From: Bacteroidota bacterium
Lineage (GTDB): Bacteria; Bacteroidota; Bacteroidia; Chitinophagales; Chitinophagaceae
Assembly (NCBI GenBank): GCA_023415275.1
Contig: JAEZLJ010000150.1
Location: 1-44,345, forward strand
Reading direction: 5' to 3'
DNA: 44,345 bases
A model generated the notes under the pieces. That model was not told where the DNA came from. It saw only the letters and a program-made list of their open reading frames with translations, and searched no databases. Shown here piece by piece: positions 33,371 through 41,244 of this stretch. How positions within the stretch are numbered: the stretch's first letter is position 1; each line of letters begins with the position of its first letter. The position numbers and the translations under genes are program-made.

Positions 33371-33916
33371 TTATTTAAAGAAACCCTTGACCGAATCCAT
33401 AATTCCCCCGCCAGAGAACATAGACTTCAGGTCCTGTAGGTCCACATCACCATCGCCATCCTTATCCAGTTTGCCCGCTCCAAAGCGGTTAAGCATGCCC
33501 TGGATGTCCAAACCCCCGGTTTTGCCTCCGCTTAGCTGGTTAAATATATTCTGAATATTAAAACTGTTATCCGAGGGGTCGGCTGTTTTTGCAGCCAGTT
33601 GGTTCATAGTGCCAGGTACTACTTTCTCTGCTACTGACTGCGCTTCTGAAGGATTTAAACCTAGCTTATTTTGAAGATCCTGGGCATAATTCCCGGTGGC
33701 TTTTTCAACCAAACCCGGGGCTGCGGCACCTCCTCCTTTGAAATAACCCAGCACTTCATTCAAATTGCCCCCTGAAAGGGCGCCCTGCAAGGTGGCCAAT
33801 ATAGAGTTGCCTGCAGATTGTTCTGCTTCCTGGCTTTTTTGGGCAGGAATGGAAGGATGGTTTTGAATGACATTTCCTGCCTGTTCACGCACAAGGTTGA
33901 TTAAGTTTTCTAACAT
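33371..33916 (-). CDS. Small Gly/Ala-rich protein with a C-terminal EF-hand (DUF937-like)
   Basis: The protein has 181 residues. The first 110 residues are Gln/Ala/Asn-rich amphipathic helices (MLENLINLVREQAGNVI...), reminiscent of DUF937-type proteins. Residues 151-162 read D-x-D-x-D-G-D-V-D-x-x-D, a dense acidic EF-hand calcium loop with Asp at position 12, embedded in LQDLKSMF that can form the exiting helix. No signal peptide is visible. This is the second EF-hand motif in the window after ExbB. Function is unknown. Confidence 0.75.
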   Translation of the reverse strand: MLENLINLVREQAGNVIQNHPSIPAQKSQEAEQSAGNSILATLQGALSGGNLNEVLGYFKGGGAAAPGLVEKATGNYAQDLQNKLGLNPSEAQSVAEKVVPGTMNQLAAKTADPSDNSFNIQNIFNQLSGGKTGGLDIQGMLNRFGAGKLDKDGDGDVDLQDLKSMFSGGGIMDSVKGFFK

Positions 33917-33953
33917 AACATTTCTTATTTATTATTAAACAATTGGAAAAGGC

Positions 33954-34157
33954 TCACTGTTGATCCACGCGAAAAGAAACTTTACATATGACCCCATATG
34001 ATGAAAGCTTATTGTCTTTTACATGAACCTTGAAATCTTTGACGTAAATGGAGTCAATATTGTGTACCGTTTTGGAAACTTCTGCCAGGCAGTTTTTAAT
34101 GGCATCGTCAAAACTTGTTTCTGAAGAGGCTATTACCTCAATTACTTTTACTATCAT
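33954..34157 (-). CDS. Dodecin family protein lacking canonical flavin-binding residues
   Basis: The protein has 67 residues, the usual dodecin length. The pattern MIVKVIEVIASS, DDAIKNCLAEVSKTV and VHVKDNKLSSYGVICKVSFRV follows the one-helix, three-strand dodecin fold that builds hollow 12-mers, some of which bind flavins or CoA. By eye, the flavin-stacking Trp (position 36 in archaeal dodecin) is Ser and the partner Gln (position 55) is Gly. It therefore probably belongs to the Bacteroidota variant, with a different or no ligand. It is co-directional with the EF-hand gene 37 bases downstream. Confidence 0.85.
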   Translation of the reverse strand: MIVKVIEVIASSETSFDDAIKNCLAEVSKTVHNIDSIYVKDFKVHVKDNKLSSYGVICKVSFRVDQQ

Positions 34158-34295
34158 GGTTAAGGTTTTAAGGTGAGCAGATAGATAATTATATAAGGTA
34201 CGTACAATTGAGGGTTCCCGAAAAAAAATGTAACCCTTCCTGCTACTCTAAGTTTTATTATATACCAGTATGAGTGAATTCTGCAATAATCTGTA

Positions 34296-34325
34296 AAAAA
34301 GAAAAACCCGCCAGTGGGCGGGTTT
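34296..34325 (-). terminator. Terminator of the DUF4382 gene
   Basis: A 9-bp stem (AAACCCGCC, 34304-34312, with 34317-34325) and 4-nt loop is followed on the minus strand by TTCTTTTTT, downstream of the DUF4382 stop. Confidence 0.82.
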
Positions 34326-34347
34326 GAAATATTATAATTGAAAGGGC

Positions 34348-34854
34348 CTATTTAAGCTTGATCACCGGCATCAGTTTATATACGCCATTTTGCTCCTTCA
34401 CTGAAAGCGCCGCATCAAAATCAAGTACAAATGTGTTCAATGATTCGCCCAGTTTCTGGTCAATTTTAATCTTCAACCCTGAATCTTCGGCACTTGGTGT
34501 TTGCAGGTCATGACGAACACCGTCAACCACTACATAATTATCAGATCCTAAAATAAACCGCACTTCTTTTAAGACGCCTTCCGGCACATTATCCTGGGCA
34601 ATAATAGTTGTCACTCCATTTTGAAGATCAAGCAGGTTGACAGTAGTATCCTTTGCCTGTATATTGATCCAGCTATCCTCATCTGTGTTCATTTTTACTT
34701 TCATATCCTGGATATGAATATTGACAGAATCGTAAGCTGCAGGATTATCAGTTAATAACAATTTAATGGGAACTGACTTTTCGCTTTTACTGCAAGACAT
34801 GAATAGCATCCCTGTAAAAAGGGCTAAAGAAAATAAAGACATCTTTGTTTTCAT
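34348..34854 (-). CDS. DUF4382 lipoprotein
   Basis: The protein has 168 residues from the ATG at 34854. The type II signal peptide ends in F-M-S-C with the lipidated cysteine at 21; an upstream frame would add 12 residues before it. The mature part (IKLLLTDNPAAYDSVNIHIQDMKV, then WINI, NLLDLQNGVTTIIAQD, the VPEGVLKEVRFILG strand and DLQTPSAEDSG) is the DUF4382 pattern of a transthyretin-like beta-sandwich. Members are outer-membrane lipoproteins of unknown role. TAATTTTG with an upstream TTG marks the likely promoter. Confidence 0.88.
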   Translation of the reverse strand: MKTKMSLFSLALFTGMLFMSCSKSEKSVPIKLLLTDNPAAYDSVNIHIQDMKVKMNTDEDSWINIQAKDTTVNLLDLQNGVTTIIAQDNVPEGVLKEVRFILGSDNYVVVDGVRHDLQTPSAEDSGLKIKIDQKLGESLNTFVLDFDAALSVKEQNGVYKLMPVIKLK

Positions 34855-34872
34855 AAGATCAGGTGTTTTGAG

Positions 34873-34903
34873 CAAAATTAAAATGCCCATAACAGAAAGT
34901 CAA
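34873..34903 (-). promoter_or_regulatory. Promoter of the DUF4382 gene
   Basis: On the minus strand a TTG (TTGA at 34903-34900) lies 20 bases from TAATTTTG (34880-34873). Spacing is within the Bacteroidota range; predicted leader is roughly 15-18 bases. Confidence 0.5.
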
Positions 34904-35016
34904 GTTTATTGACCTGATTCCCTTCAATAAATTCTTGTTAATAGTAGATGCCCGGGTATATTTACTTATTCATCATGGAGGCTTACTACATTATGATACA
35001 TTATTTCACTTAGTTA

Positions 35017-36006
35017 CTAACGGCCAACCGTACCCATTGCAGATTCCGGGTACCTTAATCCCGCTGCCACTCCTTTAGGAGCTATGTTATCTATTTCGGA
35101 TAGTTCTTCCTGGGTTAAAGCAACATCAAGGGTTCCTGCATTTTCTTCCAGGTATTTCAGATGTTTTGTACCGGGGATGGGAAATATAAATTCTCCCTGC
35201 GCCATCACCCATGCCAATGCTAATTGTGATGGAGTGCAGCCCTTTTGCCGTGCCATTGCTTCTATCTTTTCTACCAATTGGAGGTTTTTATTAAAATTAT
35301 CCCCCTGGAACCGCGGTGAAAATCGCCGGTAATCTCCCGGTTCAAAATCTTCAAACTTTTTTATTTGGCCTGTCAAAAAGCCCCTGCCTAAAGGACTGTA
35401 TGCCACAAAGGCGATTCCCAATTCACTACAGGTTTGTAATATTTCATCCTCAGGATCACGCGTCCATAAGGAATATTCCGATTGCAGCGCAGTGACCGGA
35501 TGCACTGCATGTGCTTTGCGCAAGGTATCTGCATTTACCTCGCTCAAGCCAATGGCCCTGATCTTTCCTTCCTGCACCAATTGAGCCATGGCACCCACAG
35601 TATCTTCAATGGGCGTATCAGGATCTTTCCTGTGCAAATAATAAAGATCTATCACTTCTACCTGCAATCTTTTCAAGCTTCCTTCGCAAGAGGAGCGAAC
35701 ATATTCGGGTTTGCCATTTACCCCTCTTCGTGTCGGATCGTTCGGGTCCCTGACAATCCCAAATTTGGTGGCCAGCGTGCATTCCTTCCTGAATTCCTTA
35801 ATAGCCTTTCCCACCAGTTCCTCATTGGTATAAGGGCCATACATATCCGCGGTATCGAAAAAATTGATTCCAATCTCAAAAGCCCTTCTTATCACATTGG
35901 TAGATTCTTCATCATTCCTGCTGCCATAAAAATCACTCATCCCCATACAGCCCAACCCAAGAGCAGATGCTTGCAGGCCCTGGCTTCCTAAAGGTTTTAT
36001 TTTCAT
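35017..36006 (-). CDS. Aldo/keto reductase
   Basis: The protein has 329 residues. The TIM barrel carries D51 and Y56 (FDTADMYG), K81 (LATKFG) and H125 (YYLHRKD), the four AKR catalytic residues. The cofactor loop is SPLGRGFLTG and the late segment is IPGTKHLKYLEEN, both typical of AKR12/13-like and yeast YakC-like reductases. NADPH-dependent reduction of aldehydes or ketones is expected; the physiological substrate is unknown. No promoter match was found upstream. Confidence 0.95.
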   Translation of the reverse strand: MKIKPLGSQGLQASALGLGCMGMSDFYGSRNDEESTNVIRRAFEIGINFFDTADMYGPYTNEELVGKAIKEFRKECTLATKFGIVRDPNDPTRRGVNGKPEYVRSSCEGSLKRLQVEVIDLYYLHRKDPDTPIEDTVGAMAQLVQEGKIRAIGLSEVNADTLRKAHAVHPVTALQSEYSLWTRDPEDEILQTCSELGIAFVAYSPLGRGFLTGQIKKFEDFEPGDYRRFSPRFQGDNFNKNLQLVEKIEAMARQKGCTPSQLALAWVMAQGEFIFPIPGTKHLKYLEENAGTLDVALTQEELSEIDNIAPKGVAAGLRYPESAMGTVGR

Positions 36007-36089
36007 CTTATTCTTTTGTTGAAGTTACAGTCATTTTAAGGCTGTAAAATAGATGAGCCCGGAAAGCATTTCCAATTTCATTCAGCTAT

Positions 36090-37340
36090 TCAGAAGGATG
36101 TATTGCTCCAACCGGGAGACTCAAACCTGGGTGCATATTTCTTTTTCCTTTCCTTTTCCATGTTATAGATCAACTGGTATATATCGTGAAAAAAAGGATA
36201 GCCTATTTCTTTGTATTCATACTTGTCATCATTCAAAATGCCGTCCCTGTTCACATAAATGACAGCACTAAGCATGAATTCAATACCATGTAAACTATCC
36301 TTAACATAGCCCGCATCAGTTAAAAAACCATATGACCATCCTGGCTTATTATAGATGCGGATATAGGATGGGGGTTTTGCCTGGCCTGCCTTGTAGAAAA
36401 ACTTGGTATAACTGTCAAAATACTCTGTAGTGTCATAACTTGGATAGCGGCTCTCTGATGGATAGGCAGACAGGTAATGCTCCAGGAAGGCAAGGTCATC
36501 CTGGTCCAGGTCAAATCTTTTTTTACGCGGTAACGACTTCGGAAATAATACAGAGCGGAGCATTTGTGGCAGATCTTCCAGCGGCAGCTTATTATGCGTG
36601 GTAAAATCCATGGGTTGGTTGATCAGGCTGTCCTGCCAGTTATAGTGCGCCTTTCCTATGAATATCTTTTTAGAAAAGTCAAAATGGTACTGGCTGTAAG
36701 CAGCTGGCTGCGCATACAGGAGTTGTCCTTCTTTCATAAACCTGATGGCATTGGTATGGCGGTTCTCTTCTTCATTCATAGGTACAAACCGCCTGGTAAT
36801 CTTTACATCCTTATAACCCTTTGCTTTCAATAGGGTATTCAATTTCTCCTGTCCAACAAATTCGTATAGCCTGTTATAGGCATCATTATCACTGACCAGG
36901 AATATCTTTTTGATATACTGTGCCACTGAAGGCATTCCCGTGGCTGCGGAACTGTCTTTCCTTACACTGGTCTGGCCAGGGTAGGAGCTGTCAGTGAGCA
37001 TCACAGTATTTCTATCTATTCCTTGCTGCTTTAGGCTGTTTATTTTTTCCAGGGCTGCCAGTGCTGTGGGCAGCTTTACTGTGCTGGCAGGATTGAAATA
37101 ACGGTCCCTGTCCACATTCAGGTAGAAATTGGTAAAGTGGGGTTGATTATGCTTATCCCTGTCTATCCGGGTATAGATCACCTGGTATTGAAAGCTGTCC
37201 GGGTTGGCTAGTATATGCTTTAACAATGGGGTGCCATTGGATTCAAAAAGTTCCTGTAGCCAATGATCATTCTTTACCTGGGCAATGGCAGGAACATAGG
37301 CGACCAGGAACAATAAGCAAATAAGCCGGAGATTCATCAT
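36090..37340 (-). CDS. Exported serine hydrolase of class A beta-lactamase-like fold
   Basis: The protein has 416 residues, longer than class A beta-lactamases (about 290). A signal peptide (1-20, LLFLVAYVPAIA) suggests periplasmic location. The SxxK motif S86-T-V-K89 (NPASTVKLPTA) and the SDN loop S150-D-N (FLVSDNDAYN) are both present, and E191-E-N-R-H-x-N resembles the omega-loop ExxxN. The third motif, normally K-T/S-G, reads K332-P-G. It is more likely a peptidoglycan-related or ester hydrolase than an antibiotic-resistance enzyme. No resistance phenotype can be claimed from sequence. Confidence 0.85.
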   Translation of the reverse strand: MMNLRLICLLFLVAYVPAIAQVKNDHWLQELFESNGTPLLKHILANPDSFQYQVIYTRIDRDKHNQPHFTNFYLNVDRDRYFNPASTVKLPTALAALEKINSLKQQGIDRNTVMLTDSSYPGQTSVRKDSSAATGMPSVAQYIKKIFLVSDNDAYNRLYEFVGQEKLNTLLKAKGYKDVKITRRFVPMNEEENRHTNAIRFMKEGQLLYAQPAAYSQYHFDFSKKIFIGKAHYNWQDSLINQPMDFTTHNKLPLEDLPQMLRSVLFPKSLPRKKRFDLDQDDLAFLEHYLSAYPSESRYPSYDTTEYFDSYTKFFYKAGQAKPPSYIRIYNKPGWSYGFLTDAGYVKDSLHGIEFMLSAVIYVNRDGILNDDKYEYKEIGYPFFHDIYQLIYNMEKERKKKYAPRFESPGWSNTSF

Positions 37341-37360
37341 CCGGCTAATATCCTAAAAAA

Positions 37361-37669
37361 TCAATCACCAGTCTCATATAAGCGTAACCGGTTGCGTAAG
37401 CTGGCCATGTCATGTTGCAATGAATGCATTTGCTGCAACAAATGCCGGATAACATCAATACCCTCCAGGTTTATATTCAGATCATAGTGAAGCCTGACCA
37501 TTTTCTCCAACTCTTCCAGTTGCTCTTCTTCAATATAACCTGCACCTTCCATGGTGTGCAGTTCCAGCAATCCATACTCCTGCAACGAATCGATAAAAGA
37601 AATCTCTATATTATGGTGAATGCAAAATTCCTGTGCAGGTATCAGTTTTTCATTTGCCATACTGCTCAT
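37361..37669 (-). CDS. cbpM: CbpM-like chaperone modulator
   Basis: The protein has 102 residues. A MerR-like helix-turn-helix-type N-terminus (LIPAQEFCIHHNIEISFIDSL, YGLLEL) is followed by a helical coiled end (LEGIDVIRHLLQQMHSLQHDM...), matching CbpM, which binds the J-domain of CbpA and blocks its stimulation of DnaK. Its start overlaps the CbpA stop by four bases, the expected genetic partner, and the pair is co-transcribed with cbpA first. Confidence 0.87.
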   Translation of the reverse strand: MSSMANEKLIPAQEFCIHHNIEISFIDSLQEYGLLELHTMEGAGYIEEEQLEELEKMVRLHYDLNINLEGIDVIRHLLQQMHSLQHDMASLRNRLRLYETGD

Positions 37670-38562
37670 TTAAGTTGAGATAATTGAGTGAACAACTCTT
37701 TTTCTTTTTCGGTAAGGGTAGTAGGCAGTTGTACCTGGTAGGTCACATATAGGTCACCATGCTGGCCTTCCTGCCTATATACTGGAAATCCTTTTCCTTT
37801 TAGCCGCACCTTGGTACCGTTTTGAGTGCCAGGTGCTACTTTTAATTTCAACTTGCTGTTGAGGGTATCTATCATCACCTCTCCACCCAGAACCATTGTA
37901 TAAAGATCAACATGCTCCGTGGTATACAGGTCGCTACCCAGCCTTTTGAACCGTGAGTCTTCGTTTATTTTAAAGGTAATATACAGATCACCTGCAGGTC
38001 CTCCATTGTGGCCCGGGGCGCCATGCCCTTTTAGTTTGATCTTCTGGTCATTCTCCACGCCGGCATGAATGGTGATGCGGATATTCTTGCCATTGACAGT
38101 AAGCGTTTGCTGGTGGGTGGTAGCGGCCTCCTTAAGGGTCAAATGAAGTTCTGCTTCATAGTCATGACCCTTGAATCCTTTCTGGCTTCTTTGCGAACGG
38201 CTGCCTCCACCAAACATAGATGTAAAGAAATCAGAAAAATCGGTGTCGCCAAAATCCCCTGAAAAGCCATGCCCGCCGCCACCGGCATATTGCTGTTGTT
38301 GGCGTTGTTGCTGCCTGGCTTGTTCAAATTGTTCAGCATGCTGCCAGTCCTTTCCATATTGATCGTACTTCTTTCTCTTCTCAGGATCGCTCAAAACTTC
38401 ATTGGCTTCATTGATCTGTTGAAATTTTTTGTGCGCCTCCTTATCATTTGGGTTCAGGTCAGGGTGGTGCTTCCTGGCCAGCTTGCGGTATGCTTTCTTG
38501 ATATCTTCCGTGCCGGCATTTTTATCCAGGCCCAGTATCTTGTAATAATCTACAAATTCCAT
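37666..38562 (-). CDS. cbpA: CbpA-like DnaJ-family co-chaperone
   Basis: The protein has 298 residues. The J domain (about 5-70) carries the HPD tripeptide H33-P-D35 (KHHPDLNP) that stimulates DnaK. A Gln/Gly-rich linker (about 75-115, with the run of Gln and GGGGHGFSG) leads to the DnaJ C-terminal client-binding domain (about 130-290) with no zinc-finger repeats, which makes it a class B/CbpA-type DnaJ protein. The first gene of the cbpA-cbpM unit, it has a variant promoter upstream. Confidence 0.94.
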   Translation of the reverse strand: MEFVDYYKILGLDKNAGTEDIKKAYRKLARKHHPDLNPNDKEAHKKFQQINEANEVLSDPEKRKKYDQYGKDWQHAEQFEQARQQQRQQQQYAGGGGHGFSGDFGDTDFSDFFTSMFGGGSRSQRSQKGFKGHDYEAELHLTLKEAATTHQQTLTVNGKNIRITIHAGVENDQKIKLKGHGAPGHNGGPAGDLYITFKINEDSRFKRLGSDLYTTEHVDLYTMVLGGEVMIDTLNSKLKLKVAPGTQNGTKVRLKGKGFPVYRQEGQHGDLYVTYQVQLPTTLTEKEKELFTQLSQLK

Positions 38563-38579
38563 GTTGCGATTATGATCAT

Positions 38580-38609
38580 CAAATAATATACCCTTATAAA
38601 ATTAGTCAA
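38580..38609 (-). promoter_or_regulatory. Candidate promoter of cbpA-cbpM
   Basis: On the minus strand a TTG (38609-38607), 18 bases, then TATTATTTG (38588-38580). The -7 element carries one extra base, the same variant as upstream of the MBL-fold gene. Confidence 0.4.
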
Positions 38610-38665
38610 GGATTAGCATGTATGTACTAAACAGTGATGAATATATATAAGTGAAGCACAGAAAC

Positions 38666-39229
38666 TTATTGAACAGCCACTATAGGACTTTTTAATACAT
38701 ACATGACAGTATCATTTTTTGCATCTTCACTTACAGTTGTATCAATGGCCTGGTCATGTAGCTCAAAACCCATTTTCTGCAGCACCCTGGCAGATGCAAG
38801 ATTTTCTTTTACCGTCCATGCTTCAATCATTTCCAAACGCATGATGTGGAATCCATACTGAATGACAGCTGTCATCGCTTGTTGCATCAATCCCTTACCC
38901 TGGTAGCCAGGCAGTAATTCATAGCCTATTTCAGCTTTGTCTTCCTGTGCCGAAAGGTTAAACAGCCCGATGGTGCCTATTACCTTCAAATCATTTTTTA
39001 ATTGAATGCCCCAGTAAACCAATTCATTGCCCGCAATTCCTTTATTGATAATATCAATAAAGGCCAGTGCATCCTCTATAGAGGTTGCTTTTTTGCGTTC
39101 CACATACCTGTTCACCTGCTCATTGCTTCGCAGCTCCAGTAATTGTGCTGCATCGTTCTCAGACACCTGCCGTAAAAGCAGGTCTTCTGTAACCTGCACA
39201 GGAAAAGGAGAGAAGTTAAACACTGCCAT
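38666..39229 (-). CDS. GNAT family N-acetyltransferase, RimJ/RimL type
   Basis: The protein has 187 residues. The N-terminal TEDLLLRQVSENDAAQLLELRSNEQVNRYV, the acetyl-CoA segment AEIGYELLPGYQGKGLMQQAMTAV and the later NLASARVLQKMGF are the RimJ/RimL-type pattern. The substrate cannot be inferred. It is the fourth GNAT gene in the window. A TATATTTA sequence upstream is one base off the -7 consensus. Confidence 0.92.
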   Translation of the reverse strand: MAVFNFSPFPVQVTEDLLLRQVSENDAAQLLELRSNEQVNRYVERKKATSIEDALAFIDIINKGIAGNELVYWGIQLKNDLKVIGTIGLFNLSAQEDKAEIGYELLPGYQGKGLMQQAMTAVIQYGFHIMRLEMIEAWTVKENLASARVLQKMGFELHDQAIDTTVSEDAKNDTVMYVLKSPIVAVQ

Positions 39230-39249
39230 GTATTAGTAAATATATTTTT

Positions 39250-39633
39250 TCAATGTTCCGCCAAAGGCCCGGTACCGTGCCGTGATACTACCCGCCACTT
39301 GTCTTCCTGTTTCACCCAAACATCGGTCAGCAAAAATGTACCACTCCAATCCTTTGTACCTACATTAGCTTCTTGTTCCACCAGGGCATTGACTACTGCA
39401 GTAGTATCATACAGTCTCACTTTGGTTTCCTTCCAGGTAAATGTTCTGCAGGTGAACGGTCCCAATGCATTGGCCAGCCATTCTTCTTTATCCATCAGGT
39501 TTCCCCTGGCACTACTTAATAAAAAATCATCAGACAATATTTCCATTAATGTAGTCCTGTCTTTTTGTATCCATGCATTCATCCATTCTTTTTCTCTTCT
39601 CAAAATTTCATCTTCATATGTTATGTTCTGCAT
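39250..39633 (-). CDS. NTF2-like/DUF4440 family protein
   Basis: The protein has 127 residues. The cone-fold pattern is EILRREKEWMNAWIQKD, LMEILSDDFLLSSARG, then the central strands LYDTTAVVNALV and the closing KWRVVSRHGT. Polyketide-cyclase/SnoaL-like proteins of this size act on small molecules, but many have no known activity. No signal peptide is visible. It lies 20 bases upstream of the acetyltransferase gene on the same strand, so the two are probably co-transcribed; the HAD gene, 21 bases upstream of it, may belong to the same unit. Confidence 0.85.
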   Translation of the reverse strand: MQNITYEDEILRREKEWMNAWIQKDRTTLMEILSDDFLLSSARGNLMDKEEWLANALGPFTCRTFTWKETKVRLYDTTAVVNALVEQEANVGTKDWSGTFLLTDVWVKQEDKWRVVSRHGTGPLAEH

Positions 39634-39654
39634 AGTATCGGGAGTATTATACTT

Positions 39655-40323
39655 TTATATACTTGCTATTATCTGCTCAAAGCTATTTTCGCCCCTTACC
39701 ATTTCCGAAAAATCTTTGATCAATACATCGGCTCCTGACAATTCAGCTGCTGTATGCGTGGTGAGTACACCCACTACTTTCATGCCTGCAGCCTTTGCAG
39801 AATTAATGCCTACCACGGCATCCTCAAATACAAGGCAGTCGGCAGGAGAGACCTTCAATAGCTCTGCAGTTTTGATATAGATCTCAGGGTCAGGTTTTCC
39901 TTTGGTAATATGGGCTGAATTGACAATGACATCAAAATAGGAGCGTATGGGAATGTGCTCAAATAAAAAATCAATATTCACCTGTATGCCGGAAGTGGCA
40001 ATGGCCATGGGAATGGACAATGATCTTAATTTTTCAAGCAGTTCAAGCAGGCCTTCCACTGGCTTGATGTGTGGTGCATATAATTTACGATAGATAGCTT
40101 CTTTCTCCTGTGCATATTTCATGGCTTCCTCGTCATCCATCTGGCGCTGGTAGATGTATTCAATCACATCCTTGTTGGTGCGCCCATTCACCCTGGCCTT
40201 GTATTCTTCTTCCGACATCTCCCTGTTCATGTCCTTCAGGTATTGCAACCATGATTGCAGGTGATAACTGTTATTATCTATTAATGTTCCATCCAGGTCA
40301 AAGATCGCTGCATTCACTTTCAT
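39655..40323 (-). CDS. HAD-superfamily phosphatase, beta-phosphoglucomutase-like
   Basis: The protein has 222 residues. The catalytic D9-x-D11 is in FDLDGTLIDN; motif II is ATSGIQ, motif III K-P-D-P (ITKGKPDPEIY) and motif IV FEDAVVG. The four-helix cap domain (about 17-85) places it in the HAD class with beta-phosphoglucomutase and phosphoglycolate-phosphatase-like enzymes. The general substrate class is sugar or small phosphates. It is the first of three closely spaced minus-strand genes (HAD, NTF2-like, GNAT), with gaps of about 20 bases. Confidence 0.93.
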   Translation of the reverse strand: MKVNAAIFDLDGTLIDNNSYHLQSWLQYLKDMNREMSEEEYKARVNGRTNKDVIEYIYQRQMDDEEAMKYAQEKEAIYRKLYAPHIKPVEGLLELLEKLRSLSIPMAIATSGIQVNIDFLFEHIPIRSYFDVIVNSAHITKGKPDPEIYIKTAELLKVSPADCLVFEDAVVGINSAKAAGMKVVGVLTTHTAAELSGADVLIKDFSEMVRGENSFEQIIASI

Positions 40324-40532
40324 GCTCTTTCCTCTTTTTCTGGCAAAGATGGTGAATAATGGGTGTTGCCATCGCCAGGTATTGTGCGCTGGCTCAAAAT
40401 TTTGCTTGTCATTCAGAAGGAATAGCCCAATGCTTTGCAGGCATTATTCTGTAAATTTCCCTTGCTTTGCAGCAAAATGAGGACATCATCCCTCATTCAA
40501 ACTATTGACCATAAAGAACAACTGCACTTACT

Positions 40533-41183
40533 ATGACCAGGGTTACCATGAGTAAAGGCCGGCTCGAAGCTTTTAGCGATGGCGTTTTGGCTATCATCAT
40601 CACCATCATGGTGCTGGAAATGAAAGTACCTCATGCAGACAGCCTGCAATCGCTACAGCCCTTGATCCCTGTTTTTATCAGCTATGTACTGAGCTTTGTT
40701 TATATAGGCATTTACTGGAACAACCATCACCATATGATGCATGCGGTGCAGCATGTGAATGGTTACGTGTTATGGGCCAACTCCCTGTTATTATTCTGGC
40801 TTTCCCTGGTGCCTTTTGTAACCGCATGGATGGGTGAAAATCATTTCAGTACCTGGCCGGTTATATGCTATGGGTTTGTACTGTTGATGGCCGCTGTTTC
40901 CTATTATATCCTTGCGCATATGTTAACACGTTTGCATGGTAAAGATTCCACTTTTTCCCGGTCGCTTGGATCAGACAAAAAAGGAAAGCTTTCCATGTGG
41001 ATCTACGTGGCTGGAATTGGATTGAGCTTTCTGCATCCCTTGCTGGGATTTGGAATATATGTAGTGGTGGCCATTATTTGGTTCAGACCAGATTCCCGGT
41101 TTGAGAAATCGGAAGATATGGAACCGCAAAAAGATAAACCATTGATGGTAGATGGGGAACCCATAAAAAAAGCCTCCCATTAA
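40533..41183 (+). CDS. TMEM175 family potassium channel-like protein (DUF1211)
   Basis: The protein has 216 residues. The R-x-E-A-F-S-D signature of TMEM175 is at the N-terminus (RLEAFSDGVLAIIITIMVLE). Membrane helices are at about 17-36, 50-67, 85-103, 112-131 and 155-180. The conserved segment VYIGIYWNNHHHMMHAV follows helix 2. Bacterial members form tetrameric K+-selective channels without a classical selectivity filter. An alternative start is the Met at 40548. The 3' end overlaps a terminator used by the convergent DsbA-like gene. Confidence 0.93.
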   Translation: MTRVTMSKGRLEAFSDGVLAIIITIMVLEMKVPHADSLQSLQPLIPVFISYVLSFVYIGIYWNNHHHMMHAVQHVNGYVLWANSLLLFWLSLVPFVTAWMGENHFSTWPVICYGFVLLMAAVSYYILAHMLTRLHGKDSTFSRSLGSDKKGKLSMWIYVAGIGLSFLHPLLGFGIYVVVAIIWFRPDSRFEKSEDMEPQKDKPLMVDGEPIKKASH

Positions 41184-41197
41184 ATCAATGGAAGGCT
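41164..41197 (-). terminator. Terminator of the DsbA-like gene, overlapping the end of the TMEM175 gene
   Basis: On the minus strand AATGG-A-AGGCT type stem (41187-41197 with 41171-41181, one internal mismatch) is followed by seven T (41170-41164). The stem lies inside the last codons of the TMEM175 gene, so the convergent transcripts overlap. Confidence 0.7.
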
Positions 41198-41244
41198 ATC
41201 CCCAACAAAGAAGTATAGTATAAAATCTTTCCTGCTTAGCTAAA

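Noticed and set aside
36090..37340. Antibiotic-resistance beta-lactamase
   Set aside because: The SxxK and SDN motifs fit, but the K-T-G motif is replaced, the protein is too long and nothing in the context suggests mobility or resistance.
38269..38586. 105-codon plus-strand hydrophobic frame opposite cbpA
   Set aside because: The long Leu/Cys-rich stretch is the complement of the Gln/Gly-rich linker, not a real membrane protein.
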